Part shown: positions 9,376 through 16,045 of the stretch, one piece after another | Layout of the letters: each line of letters begins with the position of its first letter | How positions within the stretch are numbered: the stretch's first letter is position 1 | NCBI GenBank assembly: GCA_045644545.1 | Contig: JAZRHC010000017.1 | Coordinates: 3,503-67,502 of the forward strand | Origin: Scatosoma sp045644545 | GTDB taxonomy: Bacteria > Bacillota > Clostridia > Christensenellales > Borkfalkiaceae | Length of the DNA: 64,000 nt | Reading direction: 5' to 3' | Notes under the pieces: model-generated | Databases searched by the model: none | The model's input: the letters and a program-made list of their open reading frames with translations, nothing else | What the model was told of the DNA's origin: nothing | Position numbers and translations under genes: made by a program

Positions 9376-9813
9376 TTATTTATGATACGTTGCGCCTGCG
9401 TTGATCATAAACGCGCGATAAACCTGCTCGGCTAAGATCACCCGCATAAGCTGGTGCGGGAAGGTCATATCCGAAAAGGACAAACGATAGTCCGCGGCGG
9501 TTTTCACCCTTTCCGAAAGCCCGCACGACGAGCCGATCACGAACGAAATTTCCCTGCCCTCGTCCGTCAGTTTTCCGAGCTTTTGCGCGAGTTTTTCGCT
9601 CGAAAGCTTTTCCCCTTCGACGGCGAGCGCGATCACGTAGCCCTTCACCGCGCGTAAAATCTCGTCGGCTTCCGCTTCGGGGTTCGCGCCTTCGGAAAGC
9701 TCCTTCACTTCTACCTTCGCAAAGCGGGAAAGACGCTTACTATATTCCGCTACCGCCTCGCGGTAGAAGGATTCCTTGATTTTTCCCACGACCACGAAAT
9801 AAATTTTTTGCAT
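9376..9813 (-). CDS. rlmH: 23S rRNA (pseudouridine1915-N3)-methyltransferase RlmH
   Basis: SPOUT methyltransferase that modifies helix 69 of 23S rRNA on the assembled ribosome. The family signatures FVIGSSCGL (SAM knot) and the C-terminal TFPHQLMRVILAEQVYRAF with terminal YHK are present. At 145 residues it is about 14 shorter than most homologues (about 159), the shortening being in the middle of the domain rather than at the conserved ends. It is 14 bases after the CPBP gene. Confidence 0.94.
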   Translation of the reverse strand: MQKIYFVVVGKIKESFYREAVAEYSKRLSRFAKVEVKELSEGANPEAEADEILRAVKGYVIALAVEGEKLSSEKLAQKLGKLTDEGREISFVIGSSCGLSERVKTAADYRLSFSDMTFPHQLMRVILAEQVYRAFMINAGATYHK

Positions 9814-9826
9814 TTCTCCCCTCCTT

Positions 9827-10753
9827 TCAGCCTATAATGCCCGTGACGAGGACGAGTATCCACACGAACGCGCAAAAGGCGATTCCCACTCCCGACCATT
9901 TGAAAAAGGCAATTTTTTCCGATTTATCCGCTTTTTCGGATTCGCCCCGTTCCCGATCAAAAACTGCAAACCAAACGACGGTGAAAATGAGGCACGCGAT
10001 CGAAAGGATCAAAAGCGCGTATTCGAGGGCGGGCGGATAGCCGAATTTTTCCGTCAAAAGCACGAACGCGTTATTGAGAAAATGCGCGATCACGGTGGGC
10101 AAAATACTCCCCGCCTTGATCGCCACCCAAGCGAACGCAAAGCCGCAAACGAATTGATAGACGGTCTGCGCGGGGTTTTCGTGATAGAGGGAAAACAACG
10201 CCCCGCAAAGAAGCGCGCCACCGAGCTTACCGAAGCTTTTCAGCCCCGATAAAAGCACCCCGCGGAAAAAGATCTCCTCGAAGATCGCGGGCAACAGCGC
10301 GACGGAAACGAGCACGCCGACGAACCCGACCCCGTTCAGGCTCGGAAGATGGATTCCTTCGTCCACGTAGCCGATCTCGCCCAAAAGCTCTAAAAACCAA
10401 GCGTTCAGATAGGAAAGGCTGAGTAGTCCGATCTGCATCGCGACCGCGATAAAATAATAACGTTTTTTACAGCTCGTCTGCGCCTTGAACGAGGCTTTGA
10501 GCGACTCCCCTTTCCAGCTTTTGAAAAAGAGCGCGACGAGCGCGAAGGAAAGTTGCGGCACGAGAAAGCTCGCGTAAAGATACCAATCGGGCTTTTGCTC
10601 GCCCGCCGCAGGCGCGAACGCGAGAACGGCGAAAAAGAGCACCTGCGGCAAGATCGCCGCAAGCGTAAAGGCAAATCCCGCCGCCTTGGAAGGAGTCGGT
10701 TCGCCCAAAAATTCCGCGAGGATTCCCCGCTTTTCCCGTCTTTGCCGTTTCAT
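9827..10753 (-). CDS. CPBP family intramembrane glutamic protease
   Basis: A 308-residue multi-pass protein of the CAAX-prenyl-protease/bacteriocin-processing (Abi, CPBP) family. The three family motifs are present: EEIFFRG (catalytic Glu159-Glu160, Arg164), HEN at 191 after FSLY, and HFLNN with His224. Roughly eight hydrophobic segments are visible. The substrate is unknown. The ATG at 10753 lacks a Shine-Dalgarno sequence, and the promoter -10 lies only nine bases upstream, so the mRNA may be leaderless. The downstream rlmH gene follows after 14 bases. Confidence 0.88.
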   Translation of the reverse strand: MKRQRREKRGILAEFLGEPTPSKAAGFAFTLAAILPQVLFFAVLAFAPAAGEQKPDWYLYASFLVPQLSFALVALFFKSWKGESLKASFKAQTSCKKRYYFIAVAMQIGLLSLSYLNAWFLELLGEIGYVDEGIHLPSLNGVGFVGVLVSVALLPAIFEEIFFRGVLLSGLKSFGKLGGALLCGALFSLYHENPAQTVYQFVCGFAFAWVAIKAGSILPTVIAHFLNNAFVLLTEKFGYPPALEYALLILSIACLIFTVVWFAVFDRERGESEKADKSEKIAFFKWSGVGIAFCAFVWILVLVTGIIG

Positions 10754-10761
10754 ATAAAAAT

Positions 10762-10790
10762 ATTATAACAGATTTTTCCGCGTTTTACAA
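10762..10790 (-). promoter_or_regulatory. Promoter for CPBP gene, probably leaderless
   Basis: TTGTAA (10785-10790) and TATAAT (10762-10767) on the minus strand are 17 bases apart. The expected start of transcription is near 10755, two or three bases before the ATG at 10753. The -35 abuts the terminator of sigF. Confidence 0.6.
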
Positions 10791-10825
10791 CAAAAAAGAA
10801 CGGCAGAGGGAAATTTTCTCTGCCG
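10791..10825 (-). terminator. Intrinsic terminator of the spoIIA operon
   Basis: Arms CGGCAGAG and CTCTGCCG (10801-10825) around an eight-to-nine base loop, followed on the minus strand by TTCTTTTTTG. It directly follows the sigF stop. Confidence 0.85.
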
Positions 10826-11551
10826 TCAGCCTATGAGTTTTTGTCTAAATTCCTTGATAATGCGGTTTTCGATGCGCGAAACCTGCACTTGGCTCACGCC
10901 GATCTTTTCGGCGACCTCGCTTTGGGTCATATCCCGAAAATACCGAAGCACGATAATTTTTTTATCCCGCTCGGGAAGCTCCTCGATCGCAAGGCGCAAT
11001 AAAAGGTTATCGAGCATCTCCTCTTGATTATCTACCGCGGGAAGCGTTTCGATCAGCTCGCGTTCCTTGCCGTCTTTGTTTTCCAAGCCGCTTTGCAAGG
11101 ATACGGGCATACGCGACGAGCCCATCACGAACACCGCTTCGCTTTCTTCGAGCTGAAACTTTTCCGCGATCGTTTTGAGCGTGGGCTGTGCGCCGTGCTC
11201 GAAAAGATATCCCTCGATAAAGGCGTTGATTTCCTTCGCAGTCTGCTTTATCGCCCGCGACACCTTAACCGACCCGTCGTCGCGCATAAAACGCTTGATC
11301 TCGCCCGCGATCATCGGCACGGCGTAGGTGGAAAATTTCACGCCAAAGCTTTCGTCAAACCCCGCGATGGCTTTTAAAAAGCCCATACACGCGAGCTGAA
11401 ACAGATCGTCGTAGTCCACGCCTTTTCCTAAATACCGCTTGACGATGCATTTCACGAGCGAAACGTTATGCTCCAAAAGCGTTTCTTTCGCCGTAGGGTC
11501 GCCCGTTTTTGCAAGGCGGATATATTCGATTGTCGAGCGTTCGTCTAACAC
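10826..11551 (-). CDS. sigF: RNA polymerase sporulation sigma factor SigF
   Basis: The first forespore-specific sigma factor; it directs RNA polymerase to early forespore genes after polar septation. It is 241 residues and has region 2 (VDYDDLFQLACMGFLKAI) with the GSVKVSR segment at residues 93-99 that is characteristic of SigF/SigG. Region 3 follows, and region 4 has the SEVAEKIGVSQVQVSRIE helix-turn-helix. SigF rather than SigG is decided by the two anti-sigma genes immediately upstream. ATG at 11551 lies 14 bases after the spoIIAB stop. Confidence 0.95.
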   Translation of the reverse strand: MLDERSTIEYIRLAKTGDPTAKETLLEHNVSLVKCIVKRYLGKGVDYDDLFQLACMGFLKAIAGFDESFGVKFSTYAVPMIAGEIKRFMRDDGSVKVSRAIKQTAKEINAFIEGYLFEHGAQPTLKTIAEKFQLEESEAVFVMGSSRMPVSLQSGLENKDGKERELIETLPAVDNQEEMLDNLLLRLAIEELPERDKKIIVLRYFRDMTQSEVAEKIGVSQVQVSRIENRIIKEFRQKLIG

Positions 11552-11564
11552 GGTAGCGTAGTCC

Positions 11565-12026
11565 TCAGCCTATTTTTTCGCGGCTCTCTTCGGGGAAAAA
11601 TCGTTTGCTCATCCGCACGCTCGTGCCTTTGCCGCGCTCGCTTTTCACCGAAAAATCCGACATAAAGGTCTGCATAATCGTGAAGCCCATTCCCGAACGC
11701 TCTTCCCCTTCCAAGGTCGTGAAAAAGGGGGTGAGCGCTTGCGTGACGTTCTCGATCCCGCAGCCGTAGTCGGTGACCGTGATATGTAAAACGCCCCCGT
11801 TCTCGGTCGATTCTAAAATACATTCGATCACGATTTTTTGCTCGCCCTCGCGCTTGGAATACGCGTGCACGATACAGTTCGTAACCGCTTCCGAAACCGC
11901 CGTTTTGATATCGGAAAGCTCGGCAACGGTGGGGTTTAACGAAAGCGCGAACGCCGCCACCGCGTTTCGAGCAAAGCTCTCGTTTGCGCTGATCGCAAGA
12001 ATTTCCAGTTTCATATAGTTTTTCAT
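11565..12026 (-). CDS. spoIIAB: Anti-sigma F factor SpoIIAB
   Basis: GHKL-type kinase and anti-sigma factor that holds SigF inactive and phosphorylates SpoIIAA. It is 153 residues. The N box lies around SEAVTNCIVHAYS (about 45-57), with the ATP-binding DYGCGI segment near residue 88 and GMGFTIMQTF further on. It is placed 17 bases after spoIIAA and 13 bases before sigF, the canonical order. A GGAGG ribosome site precedes the ATG at 12026. Confidence 0.95.
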   Translation of the reverse strand: MKNYMKLEILAISANESFARNAVAAFALSLNPTVAELSDIKTAVSEAVTNCIVHAYSKREGEQKIVIECILESTENGGVLHITVTDYGCGIENVTQALTPFFTTLEGEERSGMGFTIMQTFMSDFSVKSERGKGTSVRMSKRFFPEESREKIG

Positions 12027-12043
12027 AGCTGCCTCCTTTTTTC

Positions 12044-12352
12044 TTATACGCGCGGAATAAGGGTGTAGACCCCGCTCATCGCGAGGATCTTATCCGCGGA
12101 TAAATTCGGACTCGTTATGTACATCGGTACGCCGTAGCGCCGAAAGCTTTTGTATCTGCCGATCAAAAAACCGATACCCGTCGAGTCCATAAAGGTTACT
12201 TTTTGCAAATCGAAAATCACGCGGGTCGCGCCCGCGCTTTTTTCCGCGATTTTATCGGCAACGCGCCGAGCTTCTACCGCCGAATGTTCGTCGATCTCGC
12301 CGTCTAAGGTGATATACACTTCTTCCCCTCGCCATTTTGCTTTAATGAGCAT
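12044..12352 (-). CDS. spoIIAA: Anti-sigma F factor antagonist SpoIIAA
   Basis: STAS-domain protein that, when unphosphorylated, releases SigF from SpoIIAB. It is 102 residues. The phosphorylation site is in MDSTGIGFLIGRY, with Ser57 as the expected target, close to Ser58 of Bacillus subtilis. A strong AGGAGG site precedes the ATG at 12352. Upstream (12353-12420, minus strand) TTGACA and TATAAT occur but 22 bases apart, so that pair is a poor promoter. I could not find a clear sigma-H promoter. Confidence 0.95.
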   Translation of the reverse strand: MLIKAKWRGEEVYITLDGEIDEHSAVEARRVADKIAEKSAGATRVIFDLQKVTFMDSTGIGFLIGRYKSFRRYGVPMYITSPNLSADKILAMSGVYTLIPRV

Positions 12353-12473
12353 ATGATGCCTCCTTGCGTAGTGCCACCATTATATAAAAAAGGCGGGGAA
12401 AGATTTTGTCAAATCGAGTCGGAAAAAAGTTTGTTTCGTCGAAAAAAACTTTTGCTTTTTTAAGCAATTTTAC

Positions 12474-12502
12474 TTGACATTTTTCCATAAATCGTTTATT
12501 AT
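12474..12502 (+). promoter_or_regulatory. Strong promoter for the tRNA pair
   Basis: TTGACA (12474-12479), a 17-base spacer and TATTAT (12497-12502). Transcription should start near 12509, about 35 bases before the first tRNA. Confidence 0.85.
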
Positions 12503-12542
12503 AAACGAGCGTCGTGTGAGTATCTCTCCCGAAAACACGTTC

Positions 12543-12618
12543 GGGCCTTTAGCTCAGTGGTCAGAGCTGTCGGCTCATAACCGATTGGTCCGCGGTTCGA
12601 ATCCGTGAAGGCCCACCA
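12543..12618 (+). tRNA. tRNA with CAT anticodon (Ile2 favoured over elongator Met)
   Basis: A cloverleaf with acceptor GGGCCTT/AAGGCCC, the D-arm AGCTCAGTGGTCAGAGC, an anticodon stem GTCGG/CCGAT with loop CTCATAA (anticodon CAT, 12576-12578), the T-arm GGTTCGAATCC and an encoded CCA (12616-12618). Automatic tools label CAT tRNAs Met. The GGCTCATAACC anticodon arm and the ACCTTTAG-like start resemble Firmicutes tRNA-Ile2, whose C34 is changed to lysidine by TilS. That identity is an inference from memory of the family. Confidence 0.9.
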
Positions 12619-12650
12619 ACCACGAACATACTTTCCTTTCAATATATTTT

Positions 12651-12727
12651 GGCCCAATAGCTCAGTTGGTTAGAGCGCCAGCCTGTCACGCTGGAGGTCG
12701 ACGGTTCGAGCCCGTTTTGGGTCGCCA
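12651..12727 (+). tRNA. tRNA-Asp (GTC)
   Basis: Acceptor GGCCCAA pairs with TTGGGTC (one wobble). The anticodon stem CCAGC/GCTGG holds the loop CTGTCAC with anticodon GTC (12685-12687). The discriminator is G, and CCA is encoded at 12725-12727. It lies 32 bases after the CAT tRNA and is cotranscribed with it. Confidence 0.95.
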
Positions 12728-12768
12728 AACGAAAAAAGCAAGTCTTTCGACTTGCTTTTTTCGTTTGG
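12725..12768 (+). terminator. Perfect 20-bp palindromic terminator after tRNA-Asp
   Basis: Twenty bases (12725-12744) are perfectly complementary to 12749-12768 around a TTTC loop. The core GCAAGTC/GACTTGC is followed by TTTTTT. The outer stem begins in the CCA end of tRNA-Asp. It is symmetric enough to act on both strands, and would also end the minus-strand transcript from 13279. Confidence 0.92.
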
Positions 12769-12784
12769 TTTTAAGCGATAAATT

Positions 12785-13279
12785 TTAAACAAAAAGGGGA
12801 AGAAGCGCAAACACTAGCAGGAAACAAATAAGCATCATTAATGCTATCATTGCAACCCAAATAGCCAATTTTACGCCTACGTTCGTCGCGGATTTCATTG
12901 CCACTATATTGACAAACGCCATCGCGCCACTCACAGCACCGCCTATCGCACCGCCTACGATAGGAATTATCGAGCAAAGCACTAAATTATTACCCCAAAT
13001 TACGTTAAGCAAGAAGATAAATACCTAGCAAAGCACTTCATACCATTTAACGGCGGGGGTCAATTGTATACATTCGTTATCTATGTATATCTTAGCTCCT
13101 GAAACAAAATTCCCTGCCATTTGCACGACTTTACTCTCCTCGCCATTTTTGAAAAGAAAGCTCTTTTTCGACTGCTTTTCCAAAGGAACGTTATTGATGA
13201 TGATTTTCTTTTTACCCGTCCAAGCATTTTCCTCATAAACGATAGTTCCAAGCGTTGAATGTTGTGTGATTGTTCTCAT
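12785..13279 (-). pseudogene. Small membrane protein gene interrupted by an in-frame TAG
   Basis: An 84-codon segment (13025-13279, starting MRTITQHSTLG with a perfect AAGGAG site) and a 75-plus-codon hydrophobic segment (12785-13024) lie in the same frame. They are separated by one TAG at 13025-13027. Read through, the product has a soluble N-terminal half, then WYEVLC, the stop, and VFIFLLNVIWGNN leading into two further hydrophobic helices with an IIPIVGGAIGGA turn. The second half lacks its own ribosome site and can start only from a TTG at 13012, so two independent genes are unlikely. It is either a nonsense-disrupted gene or a readthrough gene. Function is unknown. It is AT-richer than its neighbours. 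Confidence 0.65.
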
Positions 13280-13321
13280 AATTATTCTCCTTTTTATTTT
13301 GTTTTGCATATTCGCACGATT

Positions 13322-15247
13322 TTATCTCAGTCCGCCGCCACCGCCGCCGTGACCGCCGCCGCTGAATCCGCCGAATCTGCCGCCGCCACCGCTTTTGCCG
13401 ACCCGTCCGTTGTTCTGCGGGCGCGCCATCATAGAAATCGTCGCCATTCGCATACAACGGTTTAAAATCATATAATCAAACACCGTCATACGAGTCGATA
13501 CGCACCAAGAAGGCGGTTCGATTAAAATCTTTTCAAACTTCTTTTCCCATTCGTTTGAAACGCCCAAAACCTGTGCGTACGGCAGGATATGATAATACAG
13601 CTCGGGGTTTTCTTCGATCATAAACTTGATCTTATCCTCTTCCGTGTGTACGATAAAATCTTTAAAGCCGAGGATTTGACCGAGCGTATCGCAATATTTT
13701 TCCGTCCAAGAAAGGGTCGTGGGCGCGATCAATCCGCAAGCGCAAGCGGAGAGCACGAGGATCGCCGTTTGGATTCCCGTTAAAATATGCTCCGCGAACA
13801 GATAAGAAAACGCCACCGTCGCAATCGCGCAAACGACGAGCTCCGCGAGCAATACGCCGAGCGAAATCCCCTTTTTCCATTTATAGCGATAGCTCCTGCG
13901 CCAGATCTCGATAAGGCACACGACCACCGCGGGGATCGCGACGATCACGCCCTGCCAGTAGAAATACCCGTGACCGATTCTAATCAAGCCCGCGACGAGC
14001 GGGACAAGAAACGCCGTGAGCACGGACAAAAGCACGCAAGCCGCCGCGCCGAGCAAGGATTTCTTTTCGTAGCGGGGGATCGTACGCGCGGAAAGCTGTT
14101 CTTTCGCGGAATCCGCCGATTCGTAGAATTTATATTTCAGCGACGAAACGGCTATCTCGTTGCCGTTTTTAAAAAGTCCTTTAAACAAGGTCTTTTGGTG
14201 CGCGGGCGCAGCTTCGGGCAAGTCGCCGTTTTTCAATAAAACGGGGTCGTCCTCGTCGGAAAGATTGATAGATAAATACCCTTTATCCGCAAAATAATAA
14301 ATCATTGAGGTAACGTCCTCGCCGTCGGCGATCCCGTCCAAAAGTTTGCCCATCTGCAAGGGGTCCATATCGTCGGGGGCTTTGATATTCACCGTGGTGA
14401 TCAGCTCCCGCGCTTTGCGGCAAAGGCGCGAGATAACAAACGCGAGCGCAACGACCGCTATGCAAACGAGCAAAATAATCGCCGTTTCACCCGTGAAAAC
14501 GCGAGTTGCCGTATAAGACGCAAGCACCCCCTCGGGTAGCGTGAACGAAAGGGTGATTCCCTCCGCCATACGCTCCTCGTAATAATCGTTATACGCGAGG
14601 TCCAGCCGATCTACCGTGAGCGTAAGAGTGTTCGTTTGCTCGTTGAAATCCGCTTTTACGCCCGCGTTGTTGCCCTCCGAGCCGTACGCGCCGCTATGTA
14701 TCGTATATTCTTCGAGTTCGGCGGGGAATTCGACGGAAACGGTGACGTTATTGAGCGGCACGTACCAGCCGAAGCCGATCACGTCGAGCGCCATTCCGTT
14801 TTCAACGTCGTCGCCCGAAATTTCGAGCGTATAGCCGAATTCGTACGTTCGGTTCGCGCCCGAATAGATCCCGCCCGTGCAGTTGATATCCATAAATCCG
14901 CTTACGTCGGGATTATCCGCGATGGAAAAGGAAAACGCCTCGTTCCCCTCGCATTTTGCGTATACGTCGGAATACCTGTCCCCTTCGAGGGGTAAACTGC
15001 GATAAAAGGTCGAGGAGCGATTCGTTGAAATTGAAATATTGATCAGCTCTTTCACGACGATTTTTCGATCCTTTTGCACGGTCATTTCAACGTCGTAGGA
15101 ATTGACGGTATAGCCCGCGGAGGTAGCCGCCGAGGCGGTTACCGTTTGCGCTTTTAGCGTGGCGAAAAATCCGCCGAAAAGCAAGCAAACCACCGCGGCG
15201 ATCAGCGCGAATAACGCGTATTTTGTTTTAGAAAAAACAGCTTTCAT
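13322..15247 (-). CDS. DUF2207 domain membrane protein with Gly-rich tail
   Basis: A 641-residue membrane protein of the DUF2207 family, function unknown. It has a signal/TM segment at residues 11-33, an extracellular beta-rich DUF2207 domain (about 45-250), a TM near 255-275, a cytoplasmic segment, further paired TM segments near 405-490, and a C-terminal tail ending SGGGHGGGGGGLR. LemA and DUF2207 proteins are frequent neighbours, and here a truncated lemA lies seven bases upstream. The ribosome site is poor and no promoter is visible after the terminator at 15694-15731, so expression is doubtful. Confidence 0.85.
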   Translation of the reverse strand: MKAVFSKTKYALFALIAAVVCLLFGGFFATLKAQTVTASAATSAGYTVNSYDVEMTVQKDRKIVVKELINISISTNRSSTFYRSLPLEGDRYSDVYAKCEGNEAFSFSIADNPDVSGFMDINCTGGIYSGANRTYEFGYTLEISGDDVENGMALDVIGFGWYVPLNNVTVSVEFPAELEEYTIHSGAYGSEGNNAGVKADFNEQTNTLTLTVDRLDLAYNDYYEERMAEGITLSFTLPEGVLASYTATRVFTGETAIILLVCIAVVALAFVISRLCRKARELITTVNIKAPDDMDPLQMGKLLDGIADGEDVTSMIYYFADKGYLSINLSDEDDPVLLKNGDLPEAAPAHQKTLFKGLFKNGNEIAVSSLKYKFYESADSAKEQLSARTIPRYEKKSLLGAAACVLLSVLTAFLVPLVAGLIRIGHGYFYWQGVIVAIPAVVVCLIEIWRRSYRYKWKKGISLGVLLAELVVCAIATVAFSYLFAEHILTGIQTAILVLSACACGLIAPTTLSWTEKYCDTLGQILGFKDFIVHTEEDKIKFMIEENPELYYHILPYAQVLGVSNEWEKKFEKILIEPPSWCVSTRMTVFDYMILNRCMRMATISMMARPQNNGRVGKSGGGGRFGGFSGGGHGGGGGGLR

Positions 15248-15253
15248 CGTTTT

Positions 15254-15658
15254 TTAAAATTGCACCTTTACGTTTTTGCGTTCTTCCTCCGAATCGAGTT
15301 CGAAATAGTTACGTTTTTTATACTCCTCGCCCATACGGCTTCCCACGACCGAAGAAGGGAAGATTTCGAGCTTGGTGTTGAAGGATTTGACCACGCCGTT
15401 ATAATAGCGACGAGAGCCTTCCAGCTCGTTTTCGATGGATTTGAGCTGACTTTGCAAATCGAGGAAGTTGGAATTTGCTTTTAAGTCGGGATAGCTTTCC
15501 TGCACGACCTGAAAGAGGGTTTTGAGCGAGCCCGAGAGATTGTTCGCCGCCTGCATTTTCTCCTCTGCCGTGCGCGCGCCGAGCCCTACGTTTCGCGCCT
15601 CTACCACCTTATTCAAGGTTTCGCTCTCGTGCTTTGCGTAGCCCTTGACCGTTTCCAC
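15254..15658 (-). pseudogene. lemA: LemA family protein, 5'-truncated
   Basis: The 134 codons from GTG at 15658 match the C-terminal three quarters of LemA, starting exactly inside the family motif as (N)LVETVKGYAKHE. They continue with TLNKVVEARNVGLGA and end in FNTKLEIFPSSVVGS. Normal LemA proteins (about 185 residues) begin with a TM helix and a coiled segment of some 50 residues that should precede this point. In frame upstream there are only about a dozen non-homologous codons and then the terminator of the next gene. There is no ribosome site at a normal distance. It is probably a deletion remnant. Confidence 0.75.
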
Positions 15659-15693
15659 GAGGTTTTTGAAGAAAAAAATTTCCTTAAAACGCC

Positions 15694-15731
15694 AAAAAGA
15701 ACGGCTGCGAAACTACGCAACCGTTCTTTTT
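15694..15731 (-). terminator. Terminator of the DUF378 gene
   Basis: Arms AAAAAGAACGG and CCGTTCTTTTT enclose a loop with inner TGCG/CGCA pairing. On the minus strand CCGTTCTTTTT gives the T-run. It ends about 35 bases before the truncated lemA. Confidence 0.85.
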
Positions 15732-15748
15732 GGAAAGTATTCCGTTGT

Positions 15749-15976
15749 TTAGTCGGCTTCCTTGCGGGTCAGCCAAAGCTCACCGCGCGTTACGATCGGC
15801 GAAATAATCAGCCAGATCGCGGCGAGAGCGATCAACGAATAAACGATAATCGAACCCATCGTTCTTGCGCCCGCAAAAATGGACGAAACGAGGTTGAAAC
15901 CGAAGAACCCGAAAAGTCCCCAGTTGATCGCGCCGAGAAGCACTAACACGTAAGCAATAATATTCACGATACGCAT
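15749..15976 (-). CDS. DUF378 family small membrane protein
   Basis: A 75-residue protein with two predicted TM helices. The sequence LVLLGAINWGLFGFFGFNLV matches the DUF378 signature, followed by VYSLIALAAIWLI. Function is unknown. ATG at 15976 has AGGAGG nine bases upstream. An extended TATAAT lies about 45 bases upstream with no good -35. Confidence 0.85.
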   Translation of the reverse strand: MRIVNIIAYVLVLLGAINWGLFGFFGFNLVSSIFAGARTMGSIIVYSLIALAAIWLIISPIVTRGELWLTRKEAD

Positions 15977-16045
15977 ATCTTTTTCCCTCCTGAAAGCAGT
16001 ATGCGCCGTTTTTTTTCGATTATACGCCGTAAAGAAAATTTCTAT

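Noticed and set aside
12353..12420. Sigma-H promoter for spoIIAA
   Set aside because: No convincing AGGA/GAAT pair; the TTGACA and TATAAT present are 22 bases apart.
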